This document shows, piece by piece, positions 47,901 to 58,900 of a DNA stretch of 64,000 nt. Below the pieces are notes generated by a model, which saw nothing but the letters and a program-made list of their open reading frames with translations, was not told where the DNA came from and made no database searches. The DNA lies in assembly GCA_025403435.1 (NCBI GenBank), contig CM046335.1:5113101-5177100 (forward strand). The letters are read 5' to 3'. Numbering within the stretch: position 1 is the stretch's first letter; every line of letters begins with the position of its first letter. Source of the stretch: Artocarpus heterophyllus (lineage: Eukaryota; Streptophyta; Magnoliopsida; Rosales; Moraceae). Position numbers and translations under genes: made by a program.

Positions 47901-49848
47901 AATATGTTTTAGGATAAGAGTTATGGTATGCAATATGTGATTGCGTAATATATTGCATTGTATGCAATATGCTTTAGGATAAGAATTATGATATGCAATA
48001 TGTGATTGCGTAATATATTGCATTGTATGCAATATGTTTTAGGATAAGAATTATGATATACAATATGTGATTGCGTAATATATTGCATTGTATGCAATAT
48101 GTTTTAGGATAAGAGTTATGATATGCAATATATGATTTCGTAATATATTGCATTTGTATGCAATATGTTTTGGGATAAAAGTTATAATATGCATATGTGA
48201 TTGTGATATATATTACATTGTATGCAATATGTTTCAAAGAAAATTTATGATTTGCAAAATGTGATTGCGTTATATGATGCATTTGTTATGCAATAAGTTG
48301 TATTTGTTATGCAATAAGTTTAGGAATAAAAGTTATGATTCGCAAATGTGATTGCGTTATATGATGCATTTGTTATGCAATATGTTGCATTTGTTATGCA
48401 ATAAGTTTAGGAATAAAAGTTATGATTCGCAAAATGTGATTGCGTTATATGATGCATTTGTTATGCAATATGTTGCATTTGTTATGCAATAAGTTCAGAA
48501 TAAAAGTTATGAATCGCAAAATGTGATTGCGTTATATGATGCATTTGTTATGCAATAAGTTGCATTTGTTATGCAATAAGTTTTAGAGTACAAATTATGA
48601 TTATCAAAATGTGTTTGCATTTTAAGTTGCATTTGTTATGCAATAGGTTTTATAGTACAAGCAGTTATTTATAAGTGTATTTGCATATGATGTGGTTGCA
48701 TTTGATGTGCTCACTAAGGTTAATAAGAAGGTAACGTAAAGTTGAAAGAAAGTGTCGTACCAGCCTCCTCGTTGTGAGGTAATAAAAGTATAGTTAAAGT
48801 ATGACCATCCAGATGTGAGGTATACGACCTCGAAGTTCGATGGTCTTAAGTCTTCCACAAGGGAAGCATCACGTTTATGATCTCATGATTAAAGATGTTG
48901 GTACGAACACTAAAGGTTATAAGATAAAGAAAGTTAAGGAACAAAAGGTGGAAAGTTAAAGTGTAAGATAAGAAAATAAAAGGAACAAGGATAGAAAGTC
49001 AAAGTAAGAAAGAATGGTCATAAGATGCTCATAATCGAAAGTTCATAATTGAGCATAAATTAAAACATGCATTGTGATTGTATTTGATTTGTTTATTGTG
49101 AAACATTTATATGTTATGAAAAACATTCTGAGGAATTTTTTATATTAAATGTTTATGAAAACATGAATGACTTTATGAAGAGCAATCTGATGATTATTTT
49201 ATGTTAGATATTTTGTGAAAAGCGTTTATGAAAAACGTTATAGCAATTACGTTAGGAAAACGTTTATGAGAAACGTTCTAGGAAGGTTTTTTTTTTAAAA
49301 GCATGTTTAAATGCTTTGTGAGATTTTGTTTGAACTTACTGAGCGAGAGCTCATAAAAAGTTTTTTCATGCTGTAGGTAGTTTTATGGGTGACCAATAGG
49401 ACCCGTTAAAAAAGCTGGGTGCTGCAGAGGACAGATGCGAAGATTTGGGTATGGATACCATCACTGTTTGCTTCCGCTATGTAAAGAAAAGGTTTTCCAT
49501 TGTTTAATGTTATGTTTTCAAAGTTTAAAGAAATCAAAGTTCTAAGAATTGTATTGAAAGTTTTAAGATACAGTTTACGAACTGTTTTATGTAATTATAA
49601 AGTAAAGTTTTAAGCTATGATTTAATAAATGTTTCTTATTAAGTTTTAAGAAACGATTTAAAATGATTTTAAGAGCAAGTGTTGAGCGATGTCTCAACTT
49701 GAATGGCGACAAAGGTCGCATCAGTTTTAAAGAACGTTTAAAGAAAAAAAATTATTACAGTATTTTTCTTACTAAGTAAGTAAGATTACTGTTTATGAAA
49801 CGATGTTTATGAAAGTAAAGTGACTGCCCGAAAAGGCGGGTCGTCACA
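44983..49848 (+). mobile_element. LTR-like insertion B (probable solo LTR), 4.87 kb
   Basis: Begins TGTAACACCTGAG and ends GGCGGGTCGTCACA, flanked by TAAAT at 44978-44982 and 49849-49853. TG...CA ends, a 5-bp duplication and an ending like that of large plant Ty3/gypsy (chromovirus-type) LTRs point to a solo LTR or a large non-autonomous element. No gag-pol domain is visible. It holds a GC-rich part (45240-46330) with short reading frames rich in CGCCG triplets that do not look like a real protein, and a 1-kb tandem repeat (47745-48650). Confidence 0.7.
47745..48650. repeat. tandem repeat array in insertion B
   Basis: About seven units of roughly 65 bp carry gcaatatgtgattgcg, taatatattgcattg and atgcaatatgttttagg. 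They pass after about 48230 into a second form with tgcatttgttatgcaataag. Short palindromes (ttgcattgtatgcaa) recur in each unit. Reading frames on the - strand here (repeats of YHNSYPK) come from the repeat and are not genes. Confidence 0.85.
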
Positions 49849-50138
49849 TAAATTTCATTTTATATCAGTTGGAAATTTAGAAGTCTTGACTTTTTTTTTA
49901 AATTATGGACTACGGATTAATTTTAGTCGATTATATTAGAATAAATTTAAGATCAATTTTACATATTTTGGAAAAAAAATACACATTATTTGATTGATTT
50001 AGGCTTTGCATGCTTATAGGACTGGGTAAACATATAGCTAGGGGCAATGATCCTTTATATTGACAAAAATTAAATTTAAAAAAAAAGTTATAATAATTTA
50101 AAATTTCAAGCGATGTGTTGTATAGTGCATTTAGGGTC

Positions 50139-50545
50139 TGTTTGGTATATCGGACTAGATAGGACTAAAAAGTTAGGAATGGATTGGATTGGATAAGACT
50201 AGATTGAATTGGATTGTGTTAAATCCTATCTTGCATTTTTAAACACTTCAAATTGGATTACAATTTTTATGCAACAGTATATATTTTTTATTTTAAACAA
50301 TAAATCATTTGAACAATAAAAACTAATCTATATAAAAAATAATAACAATAACAATCCTATATTATGTTTTACTATAAAATAGAATTTTTTTATTTCAAAA
50401 AAAAGATTTTTTTAATCAAATTTCCTTTTTATTCCTTTTTCTTTCAATGCTCTTCATTTTTCTTTTTTTTTTCTTGGTCTTTTTTCTTCAAAAGATCATG
50501 GAAGAAAGTACTTTGATGCAATTTGCAAATTGCAAAGCGGCTTCT
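50139..50545. other. unassigned junction sequence
   Basis: Begins gggtctgtttggtatatcgg, a type of end common in plant MITEs, then has ggattggattgg repeats and AT-rich DNA. No matching right end was found. It lies between the paralogous segment and the truncated copia element. Confidence 0.4.
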
Positions 50546-50548
50546 ACA

Positions 50549-51400
50549 TTAATAGGAGTAGTCAATAAATAGAGAAAATATGCAAGGGAGAGAGAAAATG
50601 CATCGAGATCTATCCATATGGATCTTCATGACAATGACATAAGATGCCTCACCCATATCCTTCATATCGAAGTTCTTAGAAAGGAATTGTTTCACCTCAT
50701 ATAAAAACCCCTTATCATTGGTAGCAAGAAGGATATCATCCATATACAAAACAAGGAAACAAATCTTGCTCCCACTGACCTTCTGGTATATGCATTGATC
50801 CATAATGTTCTCTTCAAAACCAAATAAAGTGATGACATTATGGAATTTCAAATCCCATTGACGGGAGGCCTGTTTTAAATCATATATGGATTTCTTGAGT
50901 CTGCACACCGATTGCTCACCATCACTAGAGGAGAATCCTTTAGGTTGTTTTATGTAAACCTCTTCCTCTAGATCACCATTGAAAAATGCCGTTTTCATAT
51001 CTATCTGATGTAACTCAAAATCAAAATGAGCTACTAATGCCATAATCACATGAAGGGAGTCCTTTTTGGACACAAGAGAAAAAGTCTCAGTGTAATCTAT
51101 ACCCTCCTTTTGAGTGAATCCTTTAGCAACGAGTCTTGCCTTATATCTTTCAAAGTTGCCTAATGATTCTTTCTTTGTCTTGAAGACTCATTTGTATCCA
51201 ATGGCTTTTAAACCATCAGGCAACTTAACAAGATCCCAGACTCTATTAGATGACATAGAGTTCATCTCATCTTTCATGGCATCATACCACAAGTTAGATT
51301 CCTTACAACTCATGGCTTGTGAAAACGTTTTCGGATCATTTTTGGCTCTGATGTTGTAGTCAGACTCCTATAGATACACAATATAGTCATTAGGAATGGC
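50549..51400 (-). pseudogene. copia reverse transcriptase (N-terminal part)
   Basis: The - strand shows the RT start region (GFTQKEGIDY, then ETFSLVSKKDSL), AAFFNGDLEEEVYIKQP-type text seen here as KTAFFNGDLEEEVYIKQPKG, and the catalytic motif YMDD in VLYMDDILLATND. A tga stop replaces a tryptophan codon near 51190 and there is another upstream near 51370. After IHMDRSRCIFSL, similarity is lost, well before the usual RT/RNase H end. In an intact element this enzyme copies the element's RNA into DNA. Confidence 0.85.
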
Positions 51401-51493
51401 TGATCGCCTTACTCTAGTAGATCTCTTTAATGCTGGTTAAACATTCTCTTGTGGAGCATGTTGATCAACTGGCTATTCAATAGGTTCTTGTAT

Positions 51494-52616
51494 CTATTGT
51501 TCAGTTGGATCTACTGCTTCTTGATCAGCAGTCTGTGGAACTTGAATGACTGGCTGTTGTTCAACACGCGTTTGAACTGTAGGCATGTTGCGTATAATAA
51601 TCACTCTATCACATGAAGTGGAAGGCCGAGCATCTGTATGATCTTTCTCTAGAACGATGTTCCACGATCGATCACTCCTACTAATCAAGTCATTCTCAAA
51701 AAATTTTGCATTCCTTGATTCCACAAACCTAGTAGTAAGTGATGGACAATAAAATATGTATCCCTTAGACCGTTTAGCATAACCAACGAAATACCCACTT
51801 ATGGTCCTTGGGTCTAGCTTCTCTTCTTGTGGATTATAGACTCTCACTTCAAATGGGCATCCCCAGACGCGTATATGTCGCGGTTTCCAACCTTTCTATA
51901 ACTCGAACGGTGTCCTTGAGACAGCCTTGGTTGGAACTCGATTTAATATATACACAACCGTCTTGAGAGCTTCAGTCCATAAAGACTTAGGAAGCTTGAA
52001 GCTGCTAAGCATACTCCGCACCATATCCTACAATGTTCAGTTTTTTTTTTTCTGCCACACCATTCTGATTTGGAGAACCAGGCATAGTGTACTGGGCAAC
52101 TATTCCATGTTCTTGAAGAAACTTCACAAATGGACCATGCACTTGTCCATCTTTGGTGTATCTACCATAGTATTCACCACCTCTATCAGATCTTACTATC
52201 TTTATTTGCTTACCACGTTGTTTCTCTACTTCTGCCTTAAACACCTTAAAGGCATCTATAGCTTTATTCTTACTATGAAACAAGTAGAGATACATATATC
52301 GTGAGTAATCATCAATAAAAGTAATAAAATACTTTTGACCATGCGCGTCTATGTCTGAACTATAAATATATATATGTATGATCTCTAATATGTCTGAACT
52401 CCTCTTGGCACCTTTATTTGACATATTGGTCTACTTTCCCTTTATACAATCCACACAAGTGTCAAAGTTAGTAAAATCTAGAGTACTAAGTACCCCATCA
52501 TTCATTATTCTCTTTATTCTCTCAATGGAGATATGACCCAACTTATAGTGCCACAACATAGAGGATTCTTCATTTATAACACATCTCTTAATGCCAGCAT
52601 TATCAAGAACATGCAT
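51494..52616 (-). pseudogene. copia integrase (broken)
   Basis: 52431-52616 carries the zinc-finger part (LWHYKLGHIS, then CVDC). 52005-52424 carries the rve core with the acidic residues in FIDDYSRYMYLY, RSDRGGEYYG and PGSPNQNGVAEKK. 51494-51847 is the C-terminal part (YNPQEEKLDPRTISGYFVGY). Frameshifts and stops separate these pieces, including a T-run that disrupts the frame near 52041-52050. Integrase inserts the DNA copy into the genome; this one is not functional. Confidence 0.85.
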
Positions 52617-53818
52617 GAAGCATAAGAAGCTTTATCTTGTAAATTAATTTTGAAAAGACCATTTGACAACGTACCATTTCTAATAAGTTCAGATCTATAA
52701 AACAAACTAAATATAGTATCTAAAAAATTAAAGGAAAAACCCAACGGTACAAGCCTTGAAATAGAAATTAAATTCTTAGAAAAACTAGAAATATAAAATG
52801 TCTTTTCCAACTATAAAACAAAACCACTACTTAAAACTAATCTGCATGTTCTGACTGCTTCTACATGTGAGCGCATCTTGTTACTTAAATAGATGCACTA
52901 CTCACTTCTCGGTGGCTTCCTTAGGTTTTGCAACCCCTGCAAGGAATTAGTGACATGGATTGTAGAACCAGAATCAATCCACCATGTGTTATGCTCAACA
53001 TCAACCATATTAGATTCATAACAAACAAGTGAGAATTGAGTACCTTTTTTATCAAGCCATTTTTTATATTTAGGACAATCCTTCTTTATGTGCCCTTTCT
53101 TTTTGCAAAAGAAGCACCTAGATTCCTTCTTAATATCAGCTTGTGCAGGCAGTTTGCCTTTTCCCTTATTTTTGGCTTGCCCCTTATTCTTCTTTTGAGT
53201 TGCCAGATGCACACTCTCTCCCGCTTCCATAACAAGCCTTCCTTCTTCCTGAACACACATGGTCATCAATTCATTGATGAACCACTTATCCTTATGTGTG
53301 TTGTAGGATATTTTAAAAGGTCCATATTGTTATGGGAGAGTGTTAAGGATGTAGTGCACAAGAAAAGATTCAGACATCTCAACCTCAAGAGTCTTCAGCT
53401 GAGCCGCTATATCCCTTATTTGCATGATGTGCTCACGCACTCCATGAATTCTTGTAAGCTTCATGGATGAAAACTTCATTATTAAGGTGCCTACTAAAGC
53501 TTTGTCTGACGTAGCAAACTGCTCATTAATTGCCTTCATCAAAGCTTATACATTGTCATATTGCTCCAATGAACCACGTATGCCACTCGAAATCTTGGTC
53601 TTTATGAACATTACACAGAGGCGATTAGATCGCTCCTATTTTTCATAACGATCAACATCATTCGGTTGGCTGGTCTCTGTAATGGCAGGTGGTTCATCCT
53701 TATAGATAGCAAAGTCAATGTCGATTACTCCTAAACGAAGGAGAATTCTCTCCTTCCACACCTTATTGTTATCACCTTTAAGTTCAAAAATGTCACATTT
53801 AAAATCAGAGTAGTTCAT
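52574..53818 (-). pseudogene. copia gag and protease (broken)
   Basis: The N-terminus lies at 53818 (MNYSDFKCDIFELKGDN, a gag/DUF4219-type start). The mid region is at 53330-53542 (INEQFATSDKALVGTLIMKF). The zinc knuckle CFFCKKKGHIKKDC (CX2CX4HX4C) is in 52898-53269, followed by the protease motif WWIDSGSTIH. The region 52574-52810 continues with EKTFYISSFSKNLISISRL. A stop after DVDRYEK at 53636 and later breaks show it is dead. Confidence 0.85.
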
Positions 53819-53829
53819 AGTTTACAAGC

Positions 53830-54740
53830 TGCATAATTTATACATGCTTATGTTACTATATTGAGGCTACAATACTTCATAACATGTTTACCAATGTAAA
53901 TCATGCATTAAAATATGAATCAAATGACAAAAATTGCTTGTGGACTAAAATTTTAATTCAAACAGATTTATATATCCTTATGATGACACTATCAAATTAT
54001 ATTCCATTTTCTTAATTCCTGTGGGTAAATTAAGAAAGATAATTTGATACATCATCTTATCTAATCATATTAAATATAATAAAAATTCTTGTGGGATAAA
54101 ATTTATCATATTGCGTATGATTAATCACAATTTAATGTCCTTTTATCATCTGTGATTCAAACATTTAATATAATTTTGCATAATCAAAGATGTTGTGGCT
54201 ACTCTTTAATTATTCAAAAATTATATACATCACTAGACATTTATTTTAAAATTTTTGCTCATAAATAAACTGCATTTACTTAAAGCAATAAACAAACATG
54301 AACAAAGAACCCATAATTTATGTACCAATATTCATTATGCATAGATTAAAATTATACATTCAAAAACATAATTTAGCACATTATAATGAAAAACTTAAAT
54401 TACTAAATCATTTAACTTAATATTGAATGCGTAATTTAAATCACACAATACATAATGATCATTATATGCACATAAATATACAAAATTATATCTACACAAA
54501 AAACTGTATAATATTCATAAGAAATACTAAAAATTATGAATATTCAAAATTATGAATTTTTTTTATAAATTTATTCCATAATATGAAAAATTTCATAACA
54601 ATATCAAAATTGTGGATATTATGAAAATCTCATAAAATCTGAAAAATTTTATGAAGTTTTCCTTAAAAATATCATTTTATGAAATCTAGGAAAATATAAA
54701 AAAAAAATTATATAATTTTTGGGTTTTTTTTTTTTTTTTG
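53830..54740. other. AT-rich part of copia leader
   Basis: No reading frame or motif of note. It lies between the gag start and the palindrome cluster. It is long for a copia leader, so part may be an insertion. Confidence 0.45.
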
Positions 54741-54759
54741 CCCCAAAGAAACGACTTGT

Positions 54760-54970
54760 TGTTTTGGGATTGAGACCCAAAACGACATGTCATTTTTCTT
54801 TTCTGGAAACAAGTCCCCCTTTATTAAATGACATGTCGTTTTCTTGTATACTCAAAATGACATGTCGTTTTTCTTGATGTTGAGCAATTCTCAGCTTAGC
54901 AAAAACGACGTCGTTTTCTTCAGGGCTATTGTCAAAACGACATGTCGTTTTGGTCACTCGAGAACTTCAT
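54760..54970. repeat. cluster of ACGACATGTCGT palindromes in copia leader
   Basis: Five related palindromes occur within about 170 bp: aaacgacatgtcattt, aatgacatgtcgtttt, aaatgacatgtcgttt, aaaacgacgtcgtttt and aaacgacatgtcgtttt. They lie between the LTR/primer site and gag. They may be regulatory or RNA-folding elements of the retrotransposon; this is inference. Confidence 0.7.
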
Positions 54971-55220
54971 CTTCAACCTCTAGCCGGGTCATCTTGACCC
55001 GGTTTTGACCCGTTTTAGACCCAGAACAAAACCCGATGGTTTCTAAGCCCATCGGACATTGTTTTTGACGTTTCAAATCGCAAAATTCTTAGAAATTGAG
55101 TGTCTAAATGATTTCTAATCTTAGTCTAAATTAAAAAACACTAAATTCAAAAACCCAAAAATCAAAAATTTCCAATGTATGTGCTCATAGACTGTATATA
55201 TAAGGCAGAGGTATAAACCC

Positions 55221-55232
55221 GCTTGGATACCA
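55221..55232 (-). other. primer-binding-like site of copia element
   Basis: On the - strand TGGTATCCAAGC follows the LTR end after two bases. Copia elements typically have TGGTATCAGAGC, complementary to initiator Met tRNA; this one differs at three positions. Confidence 0.6.
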
Positions 55233-55234
55233 AA

Positions 55235-55664
55235 TGAAAGCTATAATTCAATCCTAATATGCTAAAAACATTATGCATATAAAGTTCATGAACGGAAGCG
55301 TGAAAATTCAACATAGCTCTAGCCATTCTGTTTTTCTCTTTGTGCAGTCAAATGTTATAGCAGTTGCCTTCTTCACCTGCTTCTTTTATTTGGATACTTC
55401 TATCACACTAACGCTCAATACGATGATGTATATAAATCTGAGTGTTTGTGATAGAGACCAAATCTTTTGTTCAACACACATTAACATGAAATTTTATTTC
55501 TCTGCTTAATACAAATCCCCCATCAAGGATTTATATAGCATCCAAAAAATAAGTTACCACGTAAACTTAATTGTGGTTTAATAGGAAATGAATAGAGACC
55601 AATTATGAAAATCGTTACAACAAATTAAATTGGTTTCAATTTTGAAACCGATGCAACAGTTACA
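55235..55664 (-). repeat. copia 5' LTR
   Basis: On the - strand it runs from TGTAACTGTTGC to AGCTTTCA, so it has TG...CA ends, about 430 bp. Includes tataaatc-type promoter text and sits just upstream of the primer site and gag. No matching 3' LTR is present in the window. Its outer edge is exactly where the 55665-64000 segment starts. Confidence 0.7.
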
Positions 55665-55936
55665 GTCTATGCATACGATATCACAAAATAGGACAAGATT
55701 GTAGAGATTCCTTTACGATCCATTCTTTTCTTTTTTTCCAGGTTCTTTTTTTTTTCTGTATATACATATATGTATATATTTTTTTTCAGGTGACAAGTGT
55801 ATTATATGAATTCTGATCAATCAGGGGTGAATAAAAGAACATGCTCTAATATTGATTTTTTTTTTCTCTACTTCAGCATGACCTTTGCAAATTTTCTGTT
55901 GTGGAATTGAAAACCACACAGAGCAGAAAAACAAAA

Positions 55937-55976
<40 letters not shown>

Positions 55977-58900
55977 TAATGATCACATACAAATATATGT
56001 ATATATGTTCTTCATTATCGTTTTTTTTAAGATCATTTATAAATAGTTCTCCACGAACAATAAAATTGTATTAGAAGAGATTTAAGAAATAAATGCCTTG
56101 GAGGCTCAACATGCATAACGAATTACATGGGTAGACATGTCATGTAACGCACCCCCACAAGATGATCAGGTCCGTTTCTGATCAAGGTTAATATTAAAAA
56201 AATAATAAATAATAGATAAGTGGAGGCAAACCTAACAACTGCCCAACGAATTTTCCCACTTTATAATTCTAAGGGTTATGTATTTTATTTATCTTCTTGG
56301 TAGATACGTACGTGAAAAATATTGTTTCTTCCACATAATATTAAGTTGGGATGTTTCTCGAAACATAAACTTTACCTGTATAGAAAATATACTCATCGCT
56401 CTCTTACACCTTATAACAATTTGCACGTATGTCATGGGAAAAAAAAAGTTATTTTTCATTCTTTTATGTACTGTGGTTTAGGTTTTATTTAAAAACTACA
56501 CATTTAATTTTTTAACTCATCAAATATATATCCATAGATTTGATTTAATACACAAATTTAGACAGCTATTCATGGTCAATTCTTGATTTTGACTTAAAAA
56601 TTCCCATATATCTTCACATAGAAAAGAAAAAGAAATAAAAATAATAATAAAAGAAACTTTAAATTTAAGTTTTGACCTAAAAAATACTAAGAAAAATATA
56701 AGAATAGGTTTTTTTAATGTGTGTTTTTATTCTTTCTAAATTTTGAAAGTTTAAGTTTTTCTTTCCTTTTATTAAGAATAATTTGGTTATTTTTAATGTT
56801 AAAGTCAATTATTGACCGCGATAAGGTATATGTTTTTATATCAAATCTAATTTAAAGGTAAATATTTGATGACTTCAATAATATAATATATAGTTTTAAA
56901 TTTAAACCACAAAGTTTAAAAAACACAAATATCCCAAAAAACTAAGGGATATTACATAGTTATTCTTCAAGTTTTTTAATTTTTATCCTCAATATTTACT
57001 CTTTTTTTGAACTTGACGTGGGGATTTTTAACTTTACATATTTTCGTGGAGTCGAATATGGATTTACCACTACCTGTGCTTGTAACTACTTCTTTTGGTA
57101 TTAAGACCTAGGAATACATCCTTTATATTTGAAAAATTATTTCACTTTAATCTCTTGTACATTTGGGGACAAAAAATTGGAGTAAAAAGACAAAAAAAAA
57201 AAAAAAACGCTCTTAAATAGAAAAAATATTATCTTTAATATTGTTAAAAACCCCTTAAAAAGAAAATATTTTGCATTTAATAAAAACTTTAGTTAACAAT
57301 GTATACTTAGATGTGATTATTTAAAAGAAATTTCAAAAGTCATTGTCAATCATAACATCAAAACTAAAATTGTCAAACTTCAAAGTTTAAACTGTCAGTT
57401 GTCAAAATTAAAATTCACTAACCAAAATCACATATTGCTCATAATTTATAAGATTGACAGAGATAATAACCCATCTCAATAATACCTACATAATTAACGA
57501 AATAAAATAACAGTCAATATTTTTAGCACTGTCAAGGAGAAACATTTTATAAATCATAGTGATTATGTTCTTTTATTTTATCGCTATGTCAATAATTACC
57601 ACGCAGAACAACCTGCAGACGTTACAATACATCAAAACCCAGGGTTATCTAGTGGTATTAAAAAAAATAGAAAAAGAAAAAGTTATCATGGATAGAAATA
57701 ATATTGCTAGAGTTTGTAAAAAGGGTAGTCACAAAATTACGAAGTTCTGGCTTTAAAAGATAATTACGAAATTCTCTGTTTAAGAAATAGAACTAATTTT
57801 ATCCTCTCCTTTTCTCTTTCTGGTGGTACAGGGTATTGCACTTACCAATATTCAAACCAAATCTATGACCACATATTTTGAAAAAATTTTGACAAAGAAT
57901 GAATGCCATATCTGATAAGTCATAAGTCCATGCAGAACTGTTTTACCAAATAAAAGAGATTGAAAAAAATAATAATAATGAATACGTCATCTGCCACGTC
58001 AGTAATGAATACTTTTCCTTTGTCTGGGTTTTCCCAGTTTTTGTAGACAAGGTTTGTAATCAGGTTTACTTTTAGTTTTGAAACTTGTGTGTGTTAATAT
58101 TAACTGTTGTGCTATGCACGTGCAGACGTCATAAACTATATTAATTTTTGGGATAGTTACATAAATATGGCTCTTATTATTATTTTTTTTTTTGCATTTT
58201 ATATCTTTCTATTTTAAAAAAATATAAAGTTATATTTTCAATTTGAAAGACTAGATTTAATTTCATCCTTCTCACACTGTATGGAAAAAAGAACAAAGAT
58301 GTCCTTAATCGTCTGAAAAATATGTTGAAGAAAAAACAAAAAGCAAAAAAATGTTTTTGGAATTGGATTAATTCATTAATTGCTAGGGTGAGAGGACCTA
58401 TAGAATTGGGTGAAGACGTACGAGGCAAATTTGAATGCATTTTCAATTCTACATGCATGATAGAGGTTGACTCTGATTGACCCAAAAAGAAGATCGGAAA
58501 TTAAGACGGATAATAATATAAACTCGAGTGTTTTGACTCGACTTAGTTGTGGTAACTAAAGCATGTCAAATCCTAAACAATAGAATGGGTCATTTGTAAC
58601 AAAAGAGACCGTGAATTTCAATTTATTTATTGATTTAATAATATTATTATTTTTTATGCATGTGCGACATTCTAGCTCGCGTGCATTAACAATCGGGGCA
58701 TTGATTTTTTTTCCTTCCATAAAATTTTTACCATTTTTGGTTAATATAAAACATAAGTTTAAAGCGTTTTTCAAGTAAATATACCTGATTTTATTAAGTT
58801 AAAACAAATATCTATTATAAAAAAAAATAACTTCCCAAATTGATGGATTGATTTTTGATCAAATATCTAATTTCAATTGACCATGGTAAATAATAGATTT

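Larger units (their letters stand above)
44327..50138. repeat. dispersed paralogous segment, copy 2 (interrupted)
   Basis: Matches the segment at 38517-41660 on both sides of insertion B. It starts with ttttttgtagtg, the end of the MITE in copy 1, and stops at tgcatttag, where copy 1 continues with agtggatag and copy 2 with ggtctgtttgg. Confidence 0.8.
50546..55664 (-). mobile_element. truncated Ty1/copia retrotransposon (Tnt1-like)
   Basis: Read on the - strand: one LTR (55235-55664), primer-binding-like site (55221-55232), a leader of about 1.4 kb, gag, protease, integrase and the first part of reverse transcriptase. Coding homology ends near 50580, so the rest of reverse transcriptase, RNase H and the 3' LTR are missing. 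Several stops and frameshifts break the polyprotein. The gene order gag-PR-INT-RT is the copia order. Dead copy. Confidence 0.85.

Noticed and set aside
47745..48650. Possible CRISPR-like array because of regular repeats
   Set aside because: Units are directly adjacent with no unique spacers, within a plant retroelement.
46732..48858. Frames rich in Y, H, I and S on the - strand
   Set aside because: They follow the 65-bp tandem repeat and other simple AT-rich repeats, so they are a by-product of repeat structure.
51927..52304. Plus-strand frame of 125 residues
   Set aside because: Antisense shadow of the copia integrase core.
53036..53470. Plus-strand frame of 144 residues
   Set aside because: Antisense shadow of copia gag.
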